In this document: positions 1-5,320 of the stretch, one piece after another
How positions within the stretch are numbered: the stretch's first letter is position 1
How the letters are laid out: every line of letters begins with the position of its first letter
Source of the DNA: Acidobacteriaceae bacterium
GTDB taxonomy: Bacteria > Acidobacteriota > Terriglobia > Terriglobales > Acidobacteriaceae
Direction: 5' to 3'
Assembly: GCA_003154055.1 (NCBI GenBank)
Contig: PMCH01000266.1
Location: forward strand, 6,867-20,954
Length of the DNA: 14,088 bases
Notes under the pieces: model-generated
Told to the model about the DNA's origin: nothing
Database searches by the model: none
What the model saw: the letters and a program-made list of their open reading frames with translations, nothing else
Made by a program: the position numbers and the translations under genes

Positions 1-27
1 CCCTATCCAGCGCGCGGGGAGGGTTCT

Positions 28-828
28 GTGATCTCATCCCTCGACAAGCTCCGCGCCATCCTGCGTCGCGACCTGCTGACCGCCATCCGCCACCGCACCG
101 GCTTTGTGCTGACCTTCGCGAGCCTGCTCACGCAGCTGGCAGCTTTCTATTTCCTGTCCCACTCCATTGGCCCCATCTATCGTCCCGGTGGCATGGACTA
201 TTTCCCGTTCTTGCTGGTCGGGACCGGCCTCTACATTTTTTTTGTGATGAGCACGCAAGCCTTCCTGAATACCGTGCAGCAGGCGCAGCAGACTGGCACG
301 ATGGAGGTGCTGATGACCACCTCAACCGCGCCCGCCGAACTCGTCATCCTGAGTTCCATCTCCGCCTTTGCCGGGAACCTGGTTAACCTGGTGGTCTATT
401 TGGCGGCAGGCGTGGCGATATTCCGGGCTTCGGTCCATGCCAATGTGCTTGCTTGCCTGGCCGTCCTGATTCTCTCTCTGGCAATCGCGCTGGCTTTGGG
501 AATTACTGCCGCGACTTTGCAGATCGCCTTTCAGAAAGGCGGTGCGATGGTGTGGCTGATGAGCTCCGGACTATGGCTCCTGAGCGGCGCCATGTTTCCC
601 GTACAGAGCCTGCCCCGCCCGCTGGAACTGCTGGCCCGCCTGATCCCCGTCAACTACGCGGTGCAAGGGATGCGCATGGCGCTGCTGCAGGGCCAGTCCA
701 TATCTGCCATCGCGCCCATTCTCGGCACGCTCTTGGCATTCGGTCTGCTGCTTCTGCCCTTGTCACTCTGGGGCTTATCCTTTAGTTTGAAACGGGCTCG
801 CCAGAACGGAACTCTCTCATTCTATTGA
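28..828 (+). CDS. ABC-2 type transporter permease
   Basis: This is the integral membrane subunit of an ABC-2 type exporter, which would pair with an ATPase not present in the window. The 266-residue protein has about six hydrophobic segments (near residues 26-46, 60-80, 105-131, 138-165, 172-192 and 228-252). It carries the ABC-2 signature before the last helix: SGAMFPVQSLP at about 186-196, then IPVNYAVQGMR. The GTG start at 28 has a GGAGGG ribosome site 4 bases upstream. The frame is open to the left edge, so a longer start or coupling to an upstream gene cannot be excluded. It lies 142 bases before a peptide-modification operon on the same strand, so export of that peptide is a reasonable but unproven role. 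Substrate cannot be read from sequence. Confidence 0.88.
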   Translation: MISSLDKLRAILRRDLLTAIRHRTGFVLTFASLLTQLAAFYFLSHSIGPIYRPGGMDYFPFLLVGTGLYIFFVMSTQAFLNTVQQAQQTGTMEVLMTTSTAPAELVILSSISAFAGNLVNLVVYLAAGVAIFRASVHANVLACLAVLILSLAIALALGITAATLQIAFQKGGAMVWLMSSGLWLLSGAMFPVQSLPRPLELLARLIPVNYAVQGMRMALLQGQSISAIAPILGTLLAFGLLLLPLSLWGLSFSLKRARQNGTLSFY

Positions 829-871
829 GATTGTTCAGTCGCATTCCATGGCTCTCGTCGTCTTGTTCAGC

Positions 872-901
872 TTGGCACACAAGAAAGCAGTGTAGTACAC
901 T
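872..901 (+). promoter_or_regulatory. Candidate sigma-70-like promoter of the peptide operon
   Basis: TTGGCA at 872-877 (5 of 6 to the -35 consensus) is followed after 18 bases by TACACT at 896-901 (4 of 6 to the -10). It sits in the non-coding gap between the permease and the small peptide gene and would give a leader of roughly 60 bases. It was found by eye; a transcript joining the permease to the peptide genes is also possible. Confidence 0.35.
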
Positions 902-970
902 TCGTCCACAGTCACTGTTGCACTCTAACCGGGAGGACGAGCCAGCGTACCGGGCTTGGCCAAATTCATT

Positions 971-1150
971 ATGTCTGAAAATCAGGTCTCTCGCGGAAAG
1001 CATGAACCACTGAAGAACGCGAGCAAAGACAAGAAGCCCTACCTCAAGCCCGCCTTTCGCCACGAGCGAGTGTTCGAAACCACGGCTCTCTCTTGCGGCA
1101 AGGTCAACTCTACGCAGCTGACTTGTCAGTCTTCGCGGAAAACTTCTTAA
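971..1150 (+). CDS. Putative RiPP precursor peptide (YxxPxF / FETxALSCGK type)
   Basis: A 59-residue peptide directly upstream of protease, kinase, PqqD and radical SAM genes, in the usual place for a modified-peptide precursor. The N-terminal half is Lys-rich and contains Y24-L-K-P27-A-F29, which resembles the YxxPxL motif that PqqD-like recognition elements bind in lasso-peptide leaders. It is followed by VFETTALSCGK (34-44). The C-terminal part is rich in Ser, Thr, Asn and Gln, has two cysteines (C42 and C52) and ends in Ser59. No signal peptide or membrane segment is seen. The ATG at 971 is preferred; an in-frame TTG at 956 would add five residues. Neither start has a convincing ribosome site: a GGGAGGA at 931-937 is too far from the ATG. 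It ends 11 bases before the protease gene. Assignment rests on context and motif, not on a recognised family. Confidence 0.68.
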   Translation: MSENQVSRGKHEPLKNASKDKKPYLKPAFRHERVFETTALSCGKVNSTQLTCQSSRKTS

Positions 1151-1161
1151 ACCTCGAACCT

Positions 1162-1650
1162 ATGAGTGCCCGCGGAAGTTTCAACGCCGAGCGCGAGGCT
1201 TTAGCAGTGGACGTCTTGCGGCACAGCGGCCACCTGCGCCTGGGAGTCCGCGGCGAAAGCATGCTCCCCGCTCTTTGGCCCGGCGACGTGGTTGAGGTTG
1301 TTGCTCATTCCCTCCCCAGCATTCGCCCCGGTGAAGTCATCCTTATTTCGCGAGAAGGCCGCCTCTACGTGCACCGTTTCGTTGCTCGTTCCGGCGCCGA
1401 CGCCTTTGTGGCGCGCGGCGACTCCATGCCGCACGCCGATCCGCTCTACGAGTCCAGCGCGCTGCTCGGCCGGATCGAGGGTGTGGTGAGAAAAGGCCGC
1501 GCTGTTTCCACGCCGATCGCTCCGCGTTTTCGCCATCGTGCTCTCGGCTATCTGATCTGTCGTTTCAGCCTCGCGCGCCGGCTGGCGCTGAAGTTTCATC
1601 ACTGGTCGAATGCCCGCTCCTCCGACGCGCCGGAATCGGCGGAGGTCTAG
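1162..1650 (+). CDS. Soluble S24/S26 family (signal-peptidase-like) serine protease
   Basis: A 162-residue protein with the S26 fold landmarks: G31-E-S33-M-L-P around the nucleophile Ser33, PGD at 40-42, V-H71-R, and a final G-D87-S...D93 box. In bacterial leader peptidases a Lys replaces the His; here His71 sits where the archaeal and ER-type (Ser-His-Asp) signal peptidases have theirs. No N-terminal membrane helix is visible, so it is probably cytoplasmic or peripheral rather than a normal secretory signal peptidase. S24/S26 peptidases occur in some peptide-maturation clusters. Here it follows the precursor by 11 bases and precedes the kinase by 6, so removal of the leader is the likely role (inference). 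The ATG at 1162 is chosen over a TTG at 1093 because the longer form would lie over the precursor gene and start before the conserved region. Confidence 0.8.
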   Translation: MSARGSFNAEREALAVDVLRHSGHLRLGVRGESMLPALWPGDVVEVVAHSLPSIRPGEVILISREGRLYVHRFVARSGADAFVARGDSMPHADPLYESSALLGRIEGVVRKGRAVSTPIAPRFRHRALGYLICRFSLARRLALKFHHWSNARSSDAPESAEV

Positions 1651-1656
1651 GAACGG

Positions 1657-2499
1657 ATGGCCTCGGTTTTGCAAACGCAGCGTTGCGTCGTCGAGATTGG
1701 GGGCATCCCGATCTGGCTGCGCACCGATGACGAGCAGTTCCTCCACACTTTGCGCCAGCGCTATGGCGGATTCCTCAGTTCTTCCCGTCCGGAATTCGAA
1801 CTCGAATTTGATCTGAGCAGCGCCGGTCCGGTTTCCGACGATGATGTGCGTTTGCGACGCGATGGCGCCGACTGGGTGCTGGAACGTGGAGATTTCCAGG
1901 CTCGCTGGAACCCGCTATCCGGGCGCGGCCGGGTGCGCCAGAACCCCAACCCTTATGCTCTCGATTCCGTGCTGCGGATTCTTCACAGCCTGATTCTGGC
2001 CGAGCGCGGCGGCTTCCTTCTCCATGCCGCCAGCGCCATCTGCGACGGCAAGGCGTATCTGTTTTCGGGCGTCTCGGGCGCGGGGAAAACGACTCTGACG
2101 CGCCTGGCCCCGCCCGATATCACCCTGCTGACTGACGAGATTTCCTATATTCGCGGGCTCAAGAACCCCGGCCATGCCAGCGATTACCAGGCCTGCGGCA
2201 CGCCGTTTTGCGGGGAACTGGCCAAGGCGGGCGAAAACTGCGCCGCGCCCGTGTCCGCCCTGTTTTTTCTTGAACAAGGTCCGGAGAACCGTGTGGACGA
2301 ACTGTCCCCTTCGGATGCCATGCGCCGCCTGATGCGGAACATCCTTTTCTTTGCCGAGGATCCTGCATTGGTGGAGAAGATCCTGGCCACCGCCTGTGAT
2401 TTTGTTTCTCGCGTGCCGACCTGCCGCCTGATGTTCTATCCTGATGCCAGAGTGTGGGACCGCATCCGGCAGTTTGAGGGAGTACCCGTTCATGTCTGA
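1657..2499 (+). CDS. HPr kinase-like (HprK-related) P-loop protein
   Basis: A 280-residue protein whose C-terminal half resembles the catalytic domain of HPr kinase/phosphorylase. It has LLHAASAI (about 121-128), a Walker A loop G138-VSGA-G143-K144-T145-T146, and an LLTDE acidic segment at 157-161. The N-terminal 110 residues do not resemble the HprK N-terminal domain. No HPr or PTS gene is nearby, so a carbohydrate-control role is unlikely. HprK-like kinases are known in some lasso-peptide clusters (paeninodin type), where they phosphorylate the precursor's C-terminal serine. The precursor here also ends in serine, which makes peptide phosphorylation a specific hypothesis. The ATG at 1657 has GGAGG at 1641-1645. 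The 3' end overlaps the PqqD gene by 8 bases. Confidence 0.8.
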   Translation: MASVLQTQRCVVEIGGIPIWLRTDDEQFLHTLRQRYGGFLSSSRPEFELEFDLSSAGPVSDDDVRLRRDGADWVLERGDFQARWNPLSGRGRVRQNPNPYALDSVLRILHSLILAERGGFLLHAASAICDGKAYLFSGVSGAGKTTLTRLAPPDITLLTDEISYIRGLKNPGHASDYQACGTPFCGELAKAGENCAAPVSALFFLEQGPENRVDELSPSDAMRRLMRNILFFAEDPALVEKILATACDFVSRVPTCRLMFYPDARVWDRIRQFEGVPVHV

Positions 2500-2803
2500 G
2501 ACTTATGTCGCGCGCAGTTCCGCGATCGCTGCCCGCATGTTGGCCGGCGAGATGATGGTCATGAACTCGATGGACTCAACCTTCTTCACCCTGAACGAGG
2601 TCGCCACCGCCATCTGGCAGGCGGCCGACGGCCGCACCCCGCTGCGCGAGATCGTCCGCACCCGGATCTGCGAACAATTTGACATCGACCCCGAACAGGC
2701 GGAAAAAGACGCCGAACAGTTTGTTGCCGAACTTTCGCAGCACGGCATTCTTCTGGTTTCTCCCGAACCCCTCGGCGACCCTCACCCTCAGGAGAAGCCA
2801 TGA
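2492..2803 (+). CDS. PqqD-family peptide-binding protein (RRE)
   Basis: A 103-residue PqqD-like protein. Such proteins form a small winged-helix RiPP recognition element that holds the precursor leader and presents it to a radical SAM partner. The pattern is typical: N-terminal beta strands (YVARSSAIAARMLAGEMMVM), then STFFTLNEVATAIWQAADG, a helix with REIVRTRI, an FDIDPEQAEKDAEQF helix, and a GILLV strand near the end. The usual length for PqqD is 90-105 residues. The ATG at 2492 overlaps the end of the kinase gene and has GAGGGAG at about 2475-2481 upstream. A start at 2444 is open but would only add residues lying over the kinase gene. Its stop overlaps the radical SAM start as ATGA, implying translational coupling of the two partners. 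Confidence 0.9.
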   Translation: MSETYVARSSAIAARMLAGEMMVMNSMDSTFFTLNEVATAIWQAADGRTPLREIVRTRICEQFDIDPEQAEKDAEQFVAELSQHGILLVSPEPLGDPHPQEKP

Positions 2804-3903
2804 GCCTGCTCTCCGAGGTCGGCCAGAAGGCATTCAACCTGGGTGTGCCGCTCAGCGTGCACCTCGATGTTACTTACCGCTGCAACGAGCGCTGCGTGCA
2901 TTGTTATCTCGATCACGATGACCACGGCGAGATGACGACCGCCGAGATCAAGAGCGTGCTCGATCAGTTGGCCGAAGCCGGCGTCTTCTTCCTGACCTTC
3001 AGCGGAGGAGAGGTCTTCCTGCGCCGCGATTTTTTCGAACTCGTGGAACACGCGCGCCGACTCCTGTTCAACGTCAAGATCAAGACCAACGCAGTCATGA
3101 TCCACGAAGCCGAGGCGAAGCGAATTCGCGCCCTCGGCGTGGACACGATCCAGATCAGCGTCTACTCGCACCGGCCCGAAGTCCACGATGCCATCACCAA
3201 ATTGCCGGGATCGCTTAAACGCACCATCGAGGGCATTCGCCTTCTCAAGGAACAGGGCCTGAAAGTCACGATCGCGAACGTGCTCATGAACTGGAACCTG
3301 GCGGACCATGGCGAGGTGCAGAAACTGGCCGCCGAACTCGGCGTGCACTACACTCTCGATCCGACGATCACGCCGAAAATCGACGGCGACACCTCCATCC
3401 TCGAATTGCGCATCCCGGGCCAGGAACTGCGGGAAGTGTTCACCAACGCGGCGCTGGTCCCGAACATGGAGGAATTCTGCGCGCCTCCCAAGCCCGTGAC
3501 GGGCGACGATCTGGAAGGTTACTCGTGCAGCGCGGGGCACTCCTTCTGCTACATCTCGCCTTACGCCGACGTATTTCCGTGCGTACAGTTCCCGCTTCCG
3601 ACCGGCAACCTTCGCCAGCAGAAATTCCTGGACATCTGGAATCAATCTCCGGAATTCAAAGAAGTCCGCTCCATCCAGGCCAGGGATCTGCCCGTCTGCT
3701 CCTCGTGTGCCCATGTAACCAGCTGTACCCGCTGCCCGGGACTCGCTTACATGGAAGGCAGCATGCGCGGCCCCTCGACCGCGGACTGTGAGAAGTCTTT
3801 CTACCGGACAGGTGTGCCAACCGCGAACATGCTGGCCAAAGGCCTGGACAAGCCCACGTTCACCACTCTGATACAAATCAGGCCGCTCGCCGTTGTGAGC
3901 TAG
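2800..3903 (+). CDS. Radical SAM/SPASM peptide-modifying enzyme
   Basis: A 367-residue radical SAM enzyme. The [4Fe-4S]-SAM motif is C28-x3-C32-x2-C35 within VTYRCNERCVHCY, followed by S68-G-G-E71. The C-terminal SPASM region has C243, C250 and C261 (AGHSFCYISPYADVFPC), then C300-x2-C303-x5-C309-x2-C312 and C330, enough ligands for one or two auxiliary Fe-S clusters. Enzymes of this class (PqqE, sactionine and ranthipeptide synthases, anaerobic sulfatase-maturing enzymes) make thioether or carbon-carbon links in peptides. The reaction here is unknown, but the precursor's C42 and C52 make a thioether plausible. The start ATG overlaps the PqqD stop, with AGGAG about 5 bases upstream. A short tail beyond SPASM (about 345-367) contains KPTF. 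This is the last gene of the operon. Confidence 0.92.
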   Translation: MSLLSEVGQKAFNLGVPLSVHLDVTYRCNERCVHCYLDHDDHGEMTTAEIKSVLDQLAEAGVFFLTFSGGEVFLRRDFFELVEHARRLLFNVKIKTNAVMIHEAEAKRIRALGVDTIQISVYSHRPEVHDAITKLPGSLKRTIEGIRLLKEQGLKVTIANVLMNWNLADHGEVQKLAAELGVHYTLDPTITPKIDGDTSILELRIPGQELREVFTNAALVPNMEEFCAPPKPVTGDDLEGYSCSAGHSFCYISPYADVFPCVQFPLPTGNLRQQKFLDIWNQSPEFKEVRSIQARDLPVCSSCAHVTSCTRCPGLAYMEGSMRGPSTADCEKSFYRTGVPTANMLAKGLDKPTFTTLIQIRPLAVVS

Positions 3904-3990
3904 AGGCCAAAGTGTAAGAGCCCGATCTCCGCGGAAAACGCCTTCCCCGCTGCCAATCGCCGTGCTAGACTGCCGGGCAACTCCCCCCGC

Positions 3991-4021
3991 TTGAGGGACG
4001 ACGCCTGTCTCCGGGTACAAT
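3991..4021 (+). promoter_or_regulatory. Candidate promoter of the GloVer repeat gene
   Basis: TTGAGG at 3991-3996 and TACAAT at 4016-4021 (5 of 6 to the -10 consensus) are separated by 19 bases, slightly long. They lie in the 140-base gap after the radical SAM gene. An AGAAGGA ribosome site follows near 4031-4037, just before the ATG at 4044. It was found by eye. Confidence 0.4.
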
Positions 4022-4043
4022 TTCTTTTCCAGAAGGACCAGCC

Positions 4044-5243
4044 ATGTCGTTCGCAAAATTCACGCAAGCCGTTCTTCTATTCACCGGTCTGGCAGCGATC
4101 CTTGCCGTTCAGCCAGCGCACGCCCAAACCGAGACCGTGCTCCACAGCTTCACATATGGCGACGGCTCCACTCTCATCGCCGGCCTTACCTCGAACGGCG
4201 CTGGCGATTTCTATGGGACGACCATCCTCGGCGGGCCTATTGGAGGTGGGACCGTCTTTGAACTTTCGCCGGATGGCGTCGGAGGCTGGAACGAGACCAT
4301 CCTCCACAGCTTCGCCGGAGGGACTGATGGTGGGGGCCCAACCGGCCCAGTGATCTTCGACCGCACGGGCAATCTTTACGCAGCCACCCTGGAAGGCGGC
4401 GCGTTTGATAAGGGCACTGTGTTCGAACTGAGTCCCGCCGGAGCTACCTGGACGAAAACCACCCTGTACAGCTTTACCGGCAAGAAGGATGGTAGCTATC
4501 CCCAAACCGGTTTGATCATGGATGCCGCCGGGAATCTGTATGGCGGAACCCTTCACAACGTGTATCAGCTGAGCCAGTCCGGAGGCGTCTGGACGTCGAA
4601 AAAAATCTACGGCCTAAGTGCGCACGATTCCATATCTGGCAGTTTGACAATCGATGCCGCGGGAAACATCTTCGGCGTTTCACTGTTGAAAGTGTTTGAA
4701 CTCTCGCCAAACGGTAAGGGTGGCTGGCGTAAGACTATTATCCACAAATTTGCTGGGAGCCCGGATGACGGCATCTATGCGATGGGTACTCCTTCGCTCG
4801 ATCAAGCCGGGAACCTGTACGGTACGACGACGGGTGGTGGTTTGGGGGGCGGTACTGGTAACGGAACGGTTTACGAGCTGAGTCCAGGAAAGAAGGGAAA
4901 ATGGACGGAGAAGATCCTTTACTTCTTTCAGGGCGGCAACGATGGCATCGATCCTTACGCGGGGGTTGTGCTCGATACAGCCGGGAACATTTACGGCGCT
5001 ACACGCGAGGGCGGCGACTACAACCAGGGAACTATTTTCGAGCTAGTGGCGCCGGTTGGAGCCGGCAACTACCAGGAGAAGGTTCTCTGGAGTTTCAACG
5101 GCACGGGCGGAATTTCCCCTTATGGCGGCCTGATTCTTGACAGCTCAGGCAATCTGTATGGCACCACCTACCGGGGCGGATCGAACGAAGGAGTTTGTGG
5201 GGGCATGGCAGGCTGCGGAGTAGCCTTCGAGATCACGCCCTGA
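4044..5243 (+). CDS. Secreted GloVer-type tandem-repeat protein
   Basis: A 399-residue exported protein of the Gloeobacter/Verrucomicrobia extracellular repeat type (TIGR03803-like). Residues 1-27 form a signal peptide (hydrophobic core 10-22, AHA-Q cleavage site). The mature protein is about seven repeats of roughly 54 residues. Each opens with a VLHSF/ILHSF-like strand, has a GNLYG-type turn (near 54, 109, 163, 207, 256, 314 and 369) and usually ends with GTVFELSP. Seven such units would suit a beta-propeller (inference). The last repeat has a Cys pair, C385 and C391, as is common in this family. These proteins are abundant in Acidobacteriota and have no known activity. It has its own candidate promoter, so it is probably not part of the upstream operon. 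It converges on the c-di-GMP gene with 77 bases between them. Confidence 0.85.
   Translation: MSFAKFTQAVLLFTGLAAILAVQPAHAQTETVLHSFTYGDGSTLIAGLTSNGAGDFYGTTILGGPIGGGTVFELSPDGVGGWNETILHSFAGGTDGGGPTGPVIFDRTGNLYAATLEGGAFDKGTVFELSPAGATWTKTTLYSFTGKKDGSYPQTGLIMDAAGNLYGGTLHNVYQLSQSGGVWTSKKIYGLSAHDSISGSLTIDAAGNIFGVSLLKVFELSPNGKGGWRKTIIHKFAGSPDDGIYAMGTPSLDQAGNLYGTTTGGGLGGGTGNGTVYELSPGKKGKWTEKILYFFQGGNDGIDPYAGVVLDTAGNIYGATREGGDYNQGTIFELVAPVGAGNYQEKVLWSFNGTGGISPYGGLILDSSGNLYGTTYRGGSNEGVCGGMAGCGVAFEITP
4137..5240 (+). repeat. Seven diverged coding repeats (~54 codons) in the GloVer gene
   Basis: The repeat register can be read from the recurring hSF strand and GN(L/I)(Y/F)G turn, spaced 44 to 58 residues apart. 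The DNA copies are well diverged, so recent duplication or slippage is not indicated; the repetition is at protein level. Confidence 0.7.
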
Positions 5244-5320
5244 GCGGTTACAAACCGCCGCGACGAGGCAGTGAGTCATAACGATGGGGCAGCAACAGTA
5301 GCAATCACTCAATCGCCGTA

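Noticed and set aside
825..1013. 62-codon plus-strand frame between the permease and precursor genes
   Set aside because: It starts on a TTG overlapping the permease stop, runs across the promoter candidate and into the precursor gene in another frame, and has no ribosome site or motif.
1201..1746. 181-codon minus-strand frame opposite the S26 protease gene
   Set aside because: The plus strand encodes the conserved protease motifs and fits the operon spacing.
2788..4056. Long open frame on the minus strand opposite the radical SAM gene
   Set aside because: It is fully antisense to a convincing Cys-motif enzyme. The translation is low in recognisable structure, and long antisense frames are expected in GC-rich DNA.
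5244..5258. Hairpin GCGGTT-ACA-AACCGC right after the GloVer stop codon
   Set aside because: The 6-base stem with a 3-base loop and no T-tract is too weak to call a terminator.
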